From: Anaerolineales bacterium
Lineage (GTDB): Bacteria; Chloroflexota; Anaerolineae; Anaerolineales; Villigracilaceae
Assembly: GCA_016789485.1 (NCBI GenBank)
Contig: JAEURE010000075.1
Coordinates: forward strand, 1-9,954
Direction of reading: 5' to 3'
DNA: 9,954 bases
Below, piece by piece: positions 1 through 8,792 of the stretch. Within the stretch, counting starts at the first letter, position 1. Every line of letters begins with the position of its first letter. A model generated the notes under the pieces. The model had not been told where the DNA came from. It did not search any database and worked only from the letters and a program-made list of their open reading frames with translations. Made by a program: the position numbers and the translations under genes.

Positions 1-12
1 AATAGGTGTGGA

Positions 13-1317
13 ATGAGATACGTCATCATTGGAACTGGCGTGGCTGGCTTCGCTTCGATCGAAGCGATCCGCTCAGTGGATAAAATCAGCGAGATCATCA
101 TGCTGGGCGATGACCCGCACGGTTATTATTCGCGCCCCGGGCTGGCTTACTATTTAACTGGCGAACTTCACGACAAGGCTTTATTTCCTAAAAAGCGTGA
201 AGATTTTGCGCCGTTAAATTTCGGGTATCAAAATGCCCATGTGACAAGGATCAACCGCGCGGAAAAAACATTGCTGCTGGATGAAAAAACGCTTCTATCC
301 TACGATAAGTTGTTGATTGCAACCGGGGCATTCGCTGCACCGTTGACAGTCCCGGGCGCAAACTTGAAAGGCGTGGTCAAGCTCGATCATTTGGAAGATG
401 CCCGTCAAATTCTTGCGCTTGCCAAACGCGGGAAGACCGCCGTTGTAGTGGGCGGTGGAATCACTGCGCTCGAATTGACCGAGGGTTTGCTTTCGCGCGG
501 CGTGAATGTCCACTATCTTTTGCGCGGAGACCGCTACTGGAGCAACGTGCTGGATGAACAAGAATCCCGCATTGTGGAAGCGCGCCTTCAAACGGAAGGC
601 GTAACACTTCATTTCCATTCCGAGTTGACCGAAGTGATCGGCAAAAGCGGAAAGGTCAGCAGCGTCCGTTTGCTAAATGGACAGACGATCAAGTGCGACA
701 TCCTTGCCTACGCCATCGGAATTAAACCTCGTGTAGAACTGGCTCGCGAAGCCGATCTGGCATTGGACCGCGGAATTCTGGTCAATGAATTTTTGCAGAC
801 CAATGACCCTGATATCTATTCCGCAGGTGATGTAGCCCAGGCCTATGATCCGTCCTCAGGTCGTTCTGTGCTGGACAGTTTATGGACTCCCGCGCGAGAG
901 CAAGGGTACACAGCAGGGTTGAACATGGCTGGAAAAAGAAAATCTTATATCAAAAGCCCGCCGTTCAATGTTACACGTCTGGCAGGGTTAACTACAACCA
1001 TTATCGGAAGAGTAGGACATGGACGGGATGAAGATATCGTCGGTATTGCCCGCGGCGACAGCGAAACCTGGCGTCAATTGCCGGATGCCATCGCCGTCCA
1101 AGGCGGATTTGACATGAATCATGTGCGGGTGCTTGTAGGCGAAAAGACCTTGATCGGCGCAGTCGTGATGGGCGACCAGACCCTGTCCACACCTTTGCAA
1201 AAGATCATAGCTGAAAAAATGGACATTACAGCCATCCACGACAAACTGCTCTCCCGCGACGCAAAAATCGCGGACGTCATCGTGGATTACTGGTCAAAAC
1301 ATCTAAAAACAGCTTGA
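13..1317 (+). CDS. FAD/NAD(P)-dependent oxidoreductase, pyridine nucleotide-disulfide family
   Basis: A 434-residue cytoplasmic flavoprotein. The N-terminal FAD-binding Rossmann motif GTGVAG lies at residues 7-12, the NAD(P)-binding motif GGGITA at 147-152, and the second FAD motif YSAGDVAQ at 269-276. The layout matches the Pyr_redox_2 fold of NADH:rubredoxin/ferredoxin reductases and the N-terminal part of NirB-type nitrite reductase. There is no C-x4-C redox pair near the N-terminus, so it is not a lipoamide or glutathione reductase type, and there is no NirB siroheme domain. A C-terminal domain follows from about residue 315. The expected reaction is hydride transfer from NAD(P)H to FAD and on to a partner. 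Twenty-five bases separate it from a b-type membrane protein, followed by a multiheme cytochrome, which suggests those are its partners. A TAG at positions 3-5 may be the end of an upstream gene in the same operon; the ribosome-binding site is weak (GGTGTGGA). The physiological substrate is unknown. Confidence 0.88.
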   Translation: MRYVIIGTGVAGFASIEAIRSVDKISEIIMLGDDPHGYYSRPGLAYYLTGELHDKALFPKKREDFAPLNFGYQNAHVTRINRAEKTLLLDEKTLLSYDKLLIATGAFAAPLTVPGANLKGVVKLDHLEDARQILALAKRGKTAVVVGGGITALELTEGLLSRGVNVHYLLRGDRYWSNVLDEQESRIVEARLQTEGVTLHFHSELTEVIGKSGKVSSVRLLNGQTIKCDILAYAIGIKPRVELAREADLALDRGILVNEFLQTNDPDIYSAGDVAQAYDPSSGRSVLDSLWTPAREQGYTAGLNMAGKRKSYIKSPPFNVTRLAGLTTTIIGRVGHGRDEDIVGIARGDSETWRQLPDAIAVQGGFDMNHVRVLVGEKTLIGAVVMGDQTLSTPLQKIIAEKMDITAIHDKLLSRDAKIADVIVDYWSKHLKTA

Positions 1318-1342
1318 AAAATTATGCCTCGGGAGGGCAGAT

Positions 1343-1897
1343 ATGCTGCGTGGAAATAGGGAATTGTGGCTGGCGTTTTTGTTTTGCGTATTGATCACAG
1401 GATTGTACGGTGTGGTAACTTTTTGGACTCAGGAGATTCCGCCTGCAAGTGAATTGTTCGGACACGCTATTGGCATATTGGGTTTTATTCTGATGCTTTT
1501 GACTGAAACACTTTATAGCCTGCGAAAGAGAAGCAAAAGCGCCGCTTGGGGAAGGATGTCTACATGGCTGCAATTCCATATTTTCATGGGGCTGGTGGGA
1601 CCGTATATGGTTTTGCTTCATACTTCATGGAAATTCAACGGGCTGGCGGGCGCGACCACTCTGCTCACATTGATCATCGTGGTAAGCGGCTTTATAGGGC
1701 GCTATATTTACACCCGCATTCCGCGCACAATGGATGGTCTGGAAATTGAAGGCACGCTTTCACAAGAAGCTCTCAAGCGAGCGCGCCAATTCATGTCATT
1801 GTGGCATACGGTTCATATTCCCATTGGCATTGCGTTGTTCATTTCCGCTTTTGTTCACATTGGCGCTGCTTTGTACTACGCCACGTTCTTGAAATAG
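1343..1897 (+). CDS. Five-helix membrane b-type cytochrome-like protein
   Basis: A 184-residue integral membrane protein. Hydrophobic segments lie at about residues 9-28, 39-59, 78-95, 102-122 and 156-180. Histidines fall in or next to the helices at H41, H79, H93, H155, H158 and H172, an arrangement fitting bis-histidine heme b ligation as in cytochrome b561 or ferric-reductase-like proteins. The segment HIFMGLVGPY...LLHTSWKF followed by VSGFIGRYIYTRIPR is a pattern I associate with small membrane proteins beside multiheme cytochromes. The start is supported by a strong GGGAGGG (1331-1337) five bases before the ATG. The gene lies between a flavin oxidoreductase and an 18-heme cytochrome, with a 10-bp gap to the latter. 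Its likely role is to pass electrons across the membrane from the flavoprotein to the exported cytochrome. Heme binding and direction of electron flow are inferred; no exact family name is claimed. Confidence 0.8.
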   Translation: MLRGNRELWLAFLFCVLITGLYGVVTFWTQEIPPASELFGHAIGILGFILMLLTETLYSLRKRSKSAAWGRMSTWLQFHIFMGLVGPYMVLLHTSWKFNGLAGATTLLTLIIVVSGFIGRYIYTRIPRTMDGLEIEGTLSQEALKRARQFMSLWHTVHIPIGIALFISAFVHIGAALYYATFLK

Positions 1898-1907
1898 GGA
1901 GGATGAA

Positions 1908-3341
1908 ATGAAAAATAATCGTCTTGGATGTTTAACGGGTACGGGAATTATTGCTGCATTGATCACCTTGTTCGTCCTGGTCGGCGTTGCCTTTGCAAGC
2001 GGCGGACACATGTTCAGTTCGGGGGATCTCAATGCTCAATCTGGTGAAACAATGGGCGGCGTCAATTCTCACGCGCAAATCTCTGAATGCAAGACCTGCC
2101 ATTCCGCGCCGTGGGAGCGCGAAACGATGGCAGATCGCTGCCTGGCTTGTCATACCAATATCGCCGCAGAAATGTTAAGTGTGGCTGAATTGCACGGCGT
2201 GATCACCCAGAAGAATCCATCCGTTGCCTGCCGCGATTGTCATTTTGAGCATCGCGGAGCTGCTGCCTCACTCACGGACATGGGCGAGAATGCTTTTCCT
2301 CACGAGACGCTGGGCTACTCTTTGACCGGTCACCAGCGCACAGTGAAGAATGAAGCGTTTGTCTGCTCTGATTGTCACGGAGAGGATATAGCTACGTTCG
2401 CTTCTGACTCCTGCCAGACCTGCCACTCCCAAATAGACATTGTCTTCACCCAGGCGCATCTCCTTTCCTTTGGGGCAGAATGCCTCGCCTGTCATGACGG
2501 TGTTGATCGCTACGGAAATGATTTCGATCACAATTCCTTTGCGTTTCAATTGATCGGAGAACATGCAGAAGCCAGTTGCACAAACTGTCATCTCGATGCG
2601 CGCACAATAGCAGACTTACAATCCGCGCCGCGTGATTGTTTCTCTTGTCATCAGCAGGACGACCCGCATGCAGGCTCATATGGCAATGATTGCGCAGCTT
2701 GCCATTCAGCGAAAGGCTGGTCGCCTGCAAACTTTGACCACAACCTATCTGCCTTCAAGCTGGAAGGTGAACATGCCAAAGCTGCCTGTGCAGATTGCCA
2801 TGTAAACAAAGTTTTCAAGGGCACCCCCACGGATTGTTATTCCTGTCATCAGCAGGATGATGAGCACAATGGGCAATTTGGGATCGAGTGTGACGCCTGT
2901 CACACCCCTGATGATTGGGAGGGTGCCTCCTTTGATCACAGCCGTAGCGGCTTCCCTTTGACGGGTGCGCATATTTCACTTGAATGTGAAAGCTGTCATG
3001 TCAACAATGTGTTTGTGGGAACACCATCCACCTGTGTGGCATGTCATGCAGAACCTGCTGTTCACGTGGGGCAGTTTGGCACAGAATGTGCCGCCTGTCA
3101 CAGTACCACTGCATGGACTCCTGCGACGTTCACTGAAAATCATACCTTCCCATTAGATCATGGCGAGCAGGGGACGGTTGCATGTTCTACATGTCATCCA
3201 TCAAGTTATTCATCCTATACTTGTTATGGGTGTCATGAACATACCGAAGCGAATATCCGCGGAGAGCATTTGGAAGAAGGCATTTCCGATTTCCAAAATT
3301 GTGTCCAGTGTCATGCGGATGGTCGTGAACATGATGATTAG
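1908..3341 (+). CDS. Exported 18-heme c-type cytochrome
   Basis: A 477-residue protein with 18 CXXCH heme c attachment motifs, the first at residue 61 (CKTCH) and the last at 465 (CVQCH). The N-terminus has a basic start (MKNNRLG) and a hydrophobic stretch at about 9-30 ending AFASGG, either a Sec signal peptide or an uncleaved anchor, so the protein acts outside the cytoplasmic membrane. Residues 206-407 form three tandem units, each opening with FDH and holding three hemes. There are 21 histidines outside the heme motifs, enough to give every heme a second His ligand. The fold is of the cytochrome c3/multiheme class used in long-range electron transfer. The ribosome-binding site GGGAGG (1897-1902) overlaps the stop of the preceding gene, five bases before the ATG, so the two are translationally close. 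It is probably the terminal electron carrier of this three-gene operon; the final acceptor (extracellular metal, partner cell or soluble oxidant) cannot be read from the sequence. Confidence 0.93.
   Translation: MKNNRLGCLTGTGIIAALITLFVLVGVAFASGGHMFSSGDLNAQSGETMGGVNSHAQISECKTCHSAPWERETMADRCLACHTNIAAEMLSVAELHGVITQKNPSVACRDCHFEHRGAAASLTDMGENAFPHETLGYSLTGHQRTVKNEAFVCSDCHGEDIATFASDSCQTCHSQIDIVFTQAHLLSFGAECLACHDGVDRYGNDFDHNSFAFQLIGEHAEASCTNCHLDARTIADLQSAPRDCFSCHQQDDPHAGSYGNDCAACHSAKGWSPANFDHNLSAFKLEGEHAKAACADCHVNKVFKGTPTDCYSCHQQDDEHNGQFGIECDACHTPDDWEGASFDHSRSGFPLTGAHISLECESCHVNNVFVGTPSTCVACHAEPAVHVGQFGTECAACHSTTAWTPATFTENHTFPLDHGEQGTVACSTCHPSSYSSYTCYGCHEHTEANIRGEHLEEGISDFQNCVQCHADGREHDD
2523..3128 (+). 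repeat. Three tandem three-heme repeat units within the cytochrome gene
   Basis: Three protein-level repeats of 70, 66 and 66 residues begin at the FDH motifs at residues 206, 276 and 342 (bases 2523, 2733 and 2931). Each contains, in order, FDH, a G-x-H (GEH or GAH), CXXCH, CXXCH, a further His (DPH, DEH or AVH), then GQFG or a related turn and CXXCH. That gives three hemes and three spare histidines per unit. A degenerate fourth start follows at FTENH (residue 408). The DNA has diverged more than the protein, which points to old internal duplication followed by selection on spacing. Confidence 0.8.
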
Positions 3342-3347
3342 GTAAAG

Positions 3348-3385
3348 AACAAAAAGTCCTGCAGAATTCTGCAGGACTTTTTGTT
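3348..3385. terminator. Bidirectional rho-independent terminator (perfect 38-bp palindrome)
   Basis: Two 19-base arms, 3348-3366 and 3367-3385, are exact reverse complements centred on GAATTC. The GC-rich core is AGTCCTGCAG, and each arm ends in a run of five A or T followed by G/C and more A/T. Transcripts in either direction therefore form a hairpin followed by a U-rich tract. It starts 6 bp after the cytochrome stop and its right edge touches the TAA of the convergent ATP-grasp gene, so it serves both genes. Confidence 0.93.
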
Positions 3386-4542
3386 TATTTTTTCTTGGGC
3401 GAATCCGAGATGTATTCACGTGGCGCCAGCATTCCCCAACGGCTTGCGCCGAGGTAGAGGATTTCCAGCACGAGATCCTCATAACGGATACCTTCTGCGG
3501 CGGCTTGCAGGCAAAGGTCGCTGTAATCGGGGGTCAACCCAGGCAGGGTGTTGATTTCGATCAGCCGCGGGTTTCCTTCTTCATCCAGACGGATATCCGT
3601 GCGGGAAACATCCAGCACGTTCAAGATTTGATGCGCGCGCAGGGCGAGGTGCTTTAGCTTCTTTTCCAGTTCGGGGTCAATTTCTGCGGGGCAAATGAAG
3701 CCGGGGTTATCCTCAGGGCCGACATCTTTCGACTTGGCCTCATTGGTATAGATCCACGGTGAAACCGAGCGGCTCGTATCCAGCTCCAGGATGGGGAAGC
3801 GGTGGAAGCCGTCTTTTTCGTACCATTCGGGGTGGCGTGAGTAAAGTTTTGAATCTGCGCGTCCAAGGATACCTACTGTAAATTCACGACCTGGCAGAAA
3901 GGTCTCGACCAGCGCGGGTTGTTGATAAATATTGATAATGTATTGGGTTCGTTCGCGCAATTCTTTTTCGTTCTTGACGATAGCTTTCATATCCACGCCC
4001 ATGCCAGTGCCTTCACGGGCTGGTTTGACGAACAGCGGGAACTTTAATTCGGGGCGCAGGGGCTCGTCGCCCACATTAAATTCCTGAAATGGAGCTACAG
4101 GCAGGCGGCGATCCCGCCAGATACGTTTGGTGAGGGTTTTGTCGAGGGAAATGCCGTTTGTAAGAACGCGGGAGCCTGTATATGGAATACCGAGCATTTC
4201 AAGCAGGGCAGGCACTTGCGCCTCGCGCGCGTCACCGCCCAAACCTTCAGCGATATTGAAGCAGATATCAGGCTTTTCGCTGCGAAGCGCGTAAGGCAGG
4301 TCCCTGTCAGCCTGGATGAATATAGTTGTGTGGCCATCCGTTTCCAGCGCAGCTCGAAGCGAGTCTATCGTTTCGATATGGTCATAATCCGCAAAAGCAT
4401 CCGGTGGAACTCCCTCCGGTTTGGGCTGAGTCTCATCTTTGATGTTCGCAAGAACGGCTATTTTCCAATAGCGTTTCATATGGCGGTGCGGAGGTTTATC
4501 TTCTTGGAGGCTGGTCATTTCTGAGCGTTTTTCTCCTGTCAT
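3385..4542 (-). CDS. D-alanine-D-alanine ligase-like ATP-grasp enzyme
   Basis: A 385-residue cytoplasmic ATP-grasp ligase. ATP-grasp signatures are LDKTLTKR (133-140), LFVKPAREGTGMGV (170-183), LVETFLPGREFTVGILG (211-227) and the Mg-binding segment around D316, E329 and N331 in LIEINTLPGLTP (327-338). These match Ddl-type ligases, which join two amino acids using ATP. The segment FNIAEGLGGDAREAQVP (95-111) replaces the usual Ddl FN-x-LHG-like segment, and the GGxSxEREVS motif near the Ddl N-terminus is missing, so the substrate may not be D-alanine. The start is uncertain. ATG at 4542 would leave a leader of only about 10 bases; ATG at 4518 (residue 9) has AGGAG 14 bases upstream; ATG at 4479 (residue 22) sits closest to the conserved fold. 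It stands alone on its strand with its own promoter. A role in peptidoglycan precursor or dipeptide synthesis is an inference. Confidence 0.85.
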   Translation of the reverse strand: MTGEKRSEMTSLQEDKPPHRHMKRYWKIAVLANIKDETQPKPEGVPPDAFADYDHIETIDSLRAALETDGHTTIFIQADRDLPYALRSEKPDICFNIAEGLGGDAREAQVPALLEMLGIPYTGSRVLTNGISLDKTLTKRIWRDRRLPVAPFQEFNVGDEPLRPELKFPLFVKPAREGTGMGVDMKAIVKNEKELRERTQYIINIYQQPALVETFLPGREFTVGILGRADSKLYSRHPEWYEKDGFHRFPILELDTSRSVSPWIYTNEAKSKDVGPEDNPGFICPAEIDPELEKKLKHLALRAHQILNVLDVSRTDIRLDEEGNPRLIEINTLPGLTPDYSDLCLQAAAEGIRYEDLVLEILYLGASRWGMLAPREYISDSPKKK

Positions 4543-4560
4543 TAGTGAATAACGGTTTGT

Positions 4561-4588
4561 AGTATAGTATAAGATGTAAAGATGACAA
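4561..4588 (-). promoter_or_regulatory. Putative sigma70-type promoter for the ATP-grasp gene
   Basis: Read on the - strand, TTGTCA (4588-4583) and TATACT (4566-4561) each match the -35 and -10 consensus at five of six positions, with a 16-bp spacer. Transcription would begin near 4554, about 10-12 bases before the first ATG at 4542. That leaves little room for a ribosome-binding site for that start and gives some support to the internal ATG at 4518, which has AGGAG upstream. Confidence 0.5.
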
Positions 4589-4626
4589 GGGTGTAAAGGA
4601 TTTCTTAAGGTATTAATGTTTGTAAC

Positions 4627-4655
4627 TAGACAATCATTCCCCTTTCAGGTATCAT
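4627..4655 (+). promoter_or_regulatory. Putative sigma70-type promoter for the atpAGDC operon
   Basis: TAGACA (4627-4632) and TATCAT (4650-4655) each match consensus at five of six positions and are separated by an ideal 17 bp. Initiation near 4662 would give an atpA leader of about 125 bases that includes the 4726-4750 hairpin. No better candidate is seen closer to the gene. The match is good for an AT-rich region but could arise by chance, and no transcript evidence is available. Confidence 0.45.
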
Positions 4656-4725
4656 TAGCTCGTTTGTACTCATCCTCACTAAGGCTTGTCCTGACGGAAG
4701 GGTGCCAAACAAAGAATAAACTTAT

Positions 4726-4750
4726 ACCCGGATAAGCCCCTTATCCGGGT
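4726..4750 (+). promoter_or_regulatory. Leader hairpin upstream of atpA (possible attenuator or mRNA-stabilising stem)
   Basis: ACCCGGATAAG (4726-4736) and CTTATCCGGGT (4740-4750) are exact reverse complements, giving an 11-bp stem with a CCC loop. It is followed by TATTGTACATAATACG, which is AT-rich but lacks a clean T-run, so it is a poor intrinsic terminator. It ends 26 bases before the GGAGG of atpA. A 5' stabilising stem, a processing site or an attenuator are all possible. Confidence 0.65.
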
Positions 4751-4787
4751 TATTGTACATAATACGTATTTTGGTGGAGGCTACCTA

Positions 4788-6452
4788 ATGTCAGACCTGA
4801 TCAAGCAGATCACGGGTGATCTGCAGAAGCAAATAGAAGGCTTTAAGCCCGAACTCAACATTAGTGATATTGGTGTTGTGGTGGAAGCGGGTGATGGAAT
4901 TGCCCGTGTACATGGCCTTGCAAATGTTCGGGCGCAGGAACTTGTACAGTTTTCGAACGGCGTGATGGGTACGGCGTTCAACCTTGAACGAGACAGCGTG
5001 GGTGTGATCGTGATGGGTGCCTACGACGGTATCATCGAAGGTATGACCGTACGCGGGACTGGACGCATCGCTTCCGTGCCGGTAGGGGATGCCATGATCG
5101 GACGCGTGGTCAACGCTTTGGGTGAGCCGATTGATGGCAAAGGACCGATTGCAACCACAGGCTTCCGCCCAATTGAGCGCATTGCGCCCGGTGTGGTGCA
5201 GCGTCAGGATGTGGATACCCCGGTGCAGACTGGTATCAAGTCCATCGACTCGATGATCCCTGTTGGACGCGGTCAACGCCAGTTGATCATCGGTGATCGC
5301 CAGACTGGCAAGACAGCCATTGCGATCGATGCGATCATCAATCAAAAAGGCAAGGATCTGGTTTGTATCTATGTAGCCATCGGTCAGAAGAAAGCGGCTG
5401 TTGCTCGTACCGTCGGTATTCTTGAGCGTGCCGGGGTCATGGACAATACGATCGTTGTGGTCGCTGCCGCAGACGAATCGGCTGCTCTTCAATATATTGC
5501 TCCTTACTCCGCTTGCGCCATTGGCGAAGAATTCATGGAAACAGGCCGCGATGCCTTGGTGATCTACGATGATCTTTCCAAGCATGCTTGGGCATATCGC
5601 CAGGTTTCTTTGCTTCTTCGTCGCCCTCCCGGGCGCGAAGCCTACCCTGGTGACGTGTTCTACCTTCACTCTCGTTTGCTTGAACGCGCAGCTCGCCTTG
5701 CAAACAAATACGTGATTGTAAAGAAAGACTTCAAGGAGGCGATGGCTTCTGAGAAAGACGGCGTGGACGGTAAGGTTTACACAGGCCCTGTCTCCAAAGA
5801 TGAAGCGGAAGAAGCCCGCAAGCACATGAGCAATGCGGATGATCACAAGATCATTAAAGTTGCTGGTACAGGCGGTTCTCTTACTGCCTTGCCGATCATT
5901 GAAACCTTGCTTGGTGACGTTTCAGCATATATCCCCACCAATGTTATTTCAATTACAGATGGACAAATCTACCTTGAGTCCAACCTCTTCAACGCTGGTA
6001 TCCGTCCTGCGGTGAACGTCGGTATTTCCGTGTCCCGCGTGGGTGGTGATGCTCAAACGAAGGCGATGAAGCAGGTTGCAGGCCGCTTGCGCCTTGACAT
6101 GGCAGCGTATCGCGAGTTAGCCGCCTTCGCTTTGATGGCTTCCGATCTCGACAAATCCACGCAGCAGCAGTTGAATCGTGGACAGCGTATGCAGGAAATT
6201 CTCAAGCAGCCTCAATATCAGCCGATGGAACTTGAGGATCAGGTTATGGTCATCTTTGCTGGCACCAACGGTTATGCAGACAATGTGCCTCTGGATAAGA
6301 TGGCGCAATGGCAGGCTGACCTCATCCGTTACATGGCATCTTCCTATCCTGAAATTGGCAAGGATATTGTGACAAAGAAAGCCATTACCGACGACAATCG
6401 TGCCGCTTTGACGAAAGCCCTGGATGGTTTCCGCGCGGGCTGGCAAGCCTAA
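4788..6452 (+). CDS. atpA: F1Fo ATP synthase subunit alpha
   Basis: A 554-residue alpha subunit of the catalytic F1 head, which binds nucleotide at non-catalytic sites and supplies the arginine finger to beta. The P-loop GDRQTGKT is at 169-176, followed by [22 protein letters not shown] (275-296), [11 protein letters not shown] (363-373), [17 protein letters not shown] (381-397) and the arginine finger R417 in ISVSRVGG (413-420). Bacterial alpha is usually about 500-515 residues. The excess here is an insertion at about 308-357, between the LLERAARL helix and GSLTALP, rich in Lys, Asp and Glu. The start is fixed by GGAGG seven bases before the ATG and by the normal alpha N-terminus. It is the first gene of the operon: atpH and the Fo genes expected upstream are absent, and a divergent gene lies there instead. 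Thirty bases separate it from atpG. Confidence 0.98.
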   Translation: MSDLIKQITGDLQKQIEGFKPELNISDIGVVVEAGDGIARVHGLANVRAQELVQFSNGVMGTAFNLERDSVGVIVMGAYDGIIEGMTVRGTGRIASVPVGDAMIGRVVNALGEPIDGKGPIATTGFRPIERIAPGVVQRQDVDTPVQTGIKSIDSMIPVGRGQRQLIIGDRQTGKTAIAIDAIINQKGKDLVCIYVAIGQKKAAVARTVGILERAGVMDNTIVVVAAADESAALQYIAPYSACAIGEEFMETGRDALVIYDDLSKHAWAYRQVSLLLRRPPGREAYPGDVFYLHSRLLERAARLANKYVIVKKDFKEAMASEKDGVDGKVYTGPVSKDEAEEARKHMSNADDHKIIKVAGTGGSLTALPIIETLLGDVSAYIPTNVISITDGQIYLESNLFNAGIRPAVNVGISVSRVGGDAQTKAMKQVAGRLRLDMAAYRELAAFALMASDLDKSTQQQLNRGQRMQEILKQPQYQPMELEDQVMVIFAGTNGYADNVPLDKMAQWQADLIRYMASSYPEIGKDIVTKKAITDDNRAALTKALDGFRAGWQA

Positions 6453-6482
6453 AAGACAGATCAGGAATAGAGGACTACTCTT

Positions 6483-7376
6483 ATGGCTTCAGCTCGTGAA
6501 ATGCGGCTCCGAATAAAGAGCGTAAAAAATATTTCGCAGGTCACGCGCGCTTTGGAAACAGTGAGCGCCAGCAAAGTCCGCAAGGCAATCAATGCGGTAA
6601 CTGCAACTCGCTCGTATGCGACAAAGGCGTGGCAGGTTCTTAAACACGTTGCCGAACAACCCGGCCGTGACAGCTTGCATCCGCTTCTTGCGAACCGCAA
6701 ATCTGTGAACAATACTTTGGTGGTCGTGATCACAGGTGACCGTGGTCTCGCGGGTGCCTATAACTCCAATGTGATTCGTTTCACGGCTCAGCGCTTTGAC
6801 CCGAATACTGCTCCTGTTAAATATATTGCAGTCGGCCGAAAAGGCCGTGACCTGCTCATCCGCCGCCGCAAGCAGGTTATTGCGGATTTCAGCAATCTCC
6901 CCGCTGCGCCGACCTTCATGGATGTATCCGCGATTGGACGCCTTGCAGTGGATGAATTCCTGAAAGGCAACGTGGACGAGGTTTACCTTGTTTATACAGA
7001 CTTTGTCAACATGGGACGTCAGATCGCCACGGTGAAAAAACTCCTCCCGCTTGAACTTGGCGGGGAAGGCCGTGTGGAAGAGTATGAACACAAATCCACA
7101 AGTGGACCAGCCGCGGCATATGAATATGAACCAGACCAGAAGGAAATTCTGGATGAGATCATCCCACGCTTTACCGCATTGCAGGTATATCAGGCCGTTC
7201 TTGAATCTCAGGCCAGCGAGCATGCCGCCCGCATGATCGCGATGCGCAATGCGACCGACAATGCCAAGGAATTGATCAGTGCATTGCAATTGGCTTATAA
7301 CAAAGTTCGTCAGCAGGGCATTACGAACGATATCTTAGACATTGTGGGCGGCGCAGAAGCGCTGGCCGCGAAATAA
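6483..7376 (+). CDS. atpG: F1Fo ATP synthase subunit gamma
   Basis: A 297-residue gamma subunit, the central rotor shaft turning inside the alpha3beta3 head. The N-terminal coiled-coil helix shows the family signature REMRLRIKSVKNISQVTRAL (5-24), the Rossmann-like middle domain has ITGDRGLAGAYNSNV (83-97), and the C-terminal helix carries the signature region at 246-290, including RMIAMRNATDNA and NDILDIVGGAEAL. The length is slightly above the usual 285-290, with a loop around 197-218 (EEYEHKSTSGPAAAYEYEPD). AGAGGA lies about 9 bases before the ATG. It sits between atpA and atpD in the standard order, 12 bp before atpD. Confidence 0.97.
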   Translation: MASAREMRLRIKSVKNISQVTRALETVSASKVRKAINAVTATRSYATKAWQVLKHVAEQPGRDSLHPLLANRKSVNNTLVVVITGDRGLAGAYNSNVIRFTAQRFDPNTAPVKYIAVGRKGRDLLIRRRKQVIADFSNLPAAPTFMDVSAIGRLAVDEFLKGNVDEVYLVYTDFVNMGRQIATVKKLLPLELGGEGRVEEYEHKSTSGPAAAYEYEPDQKEILDEIIPRFTALQVYQAVLESQASEHAARMIAMRNATDNAKELISALQLAYNKVRQQGITNDILDIVGGAEALAAK

Positions 7377-8789
<1,413 letters not shown>

Positions 8790-8792
8790 ATC

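Larger units (their letters stand above)
4543..4787. other. 245-bp divergent intergenic region between the ATP-grasp gene and atpA
   Basis: This is the only long gene-free stretch in the window. It is more AT-rich than the flanking genes. I see one candidate promoter facing each way, a strong hairpin in the atpA leader (4726-4750), and the atpA ribosome-binding site GGAGG (4776-4780). There is no tRNA-like cloverleaf, no convincing small ORF with a ribosome-binding site, and no riboswitch class I can recognise. Between about 4660 and 4725 the leader has only weak pairing potential. Confidence 0.7.

Noticed and set aside
2523..3128. CRISPR-like regular repeat
   Set aside because: The periodicity is at protein level inside a coding frame, with diverged DNA and a period near 200 bp, unlike CRISPR repeats and spacers.
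3361..3374. Back-to-back PstI and EcoRI sites (CTGCAG, GAATTC) suggesting a cloning junction
   Set aside because: They fall at the centre of a natural terminator palindrome, and the flanking genes are continuous and ordinary on both sides.
3348..3385. Terminal repeat or insertion-sequence end
   Set aside because: There is no transposase, no matching distant inverted repeat and no target duplication; position and A/T runs fit a terminator.
4660..4725. Possible riboswitch in the atpA leader, with an ACGG loop near 4694
   Set aside because: Only one weak hairpin with several wobble pairs can be drawn; the paired ACGR loops of a guanidine-II (mini-ykkC) element are absent, and no other class fits.
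4761..4770. Short palindrome AATACGTATT before the atpA ribosome-binding site as an operator
   Set aside because: Ten bases of symmetry in AT-rich DNA is easily due to chance, and there is no second copy nearby.
4791..5846. Open frame of 351 codons on the - strand inside atpA
   Set aside because: It is fully antisense to a clear atpA, its translation shows no recognisable domain and has biased His/Arg/Asn content typical of a shadow frame, and it has no independent start signals.
6489..7289. Open frame of 266 codons on the - strand inside atpG
   Set aside because: It mirrors atpG, shows no family motif, and is explained by the codon bias of the true gene.
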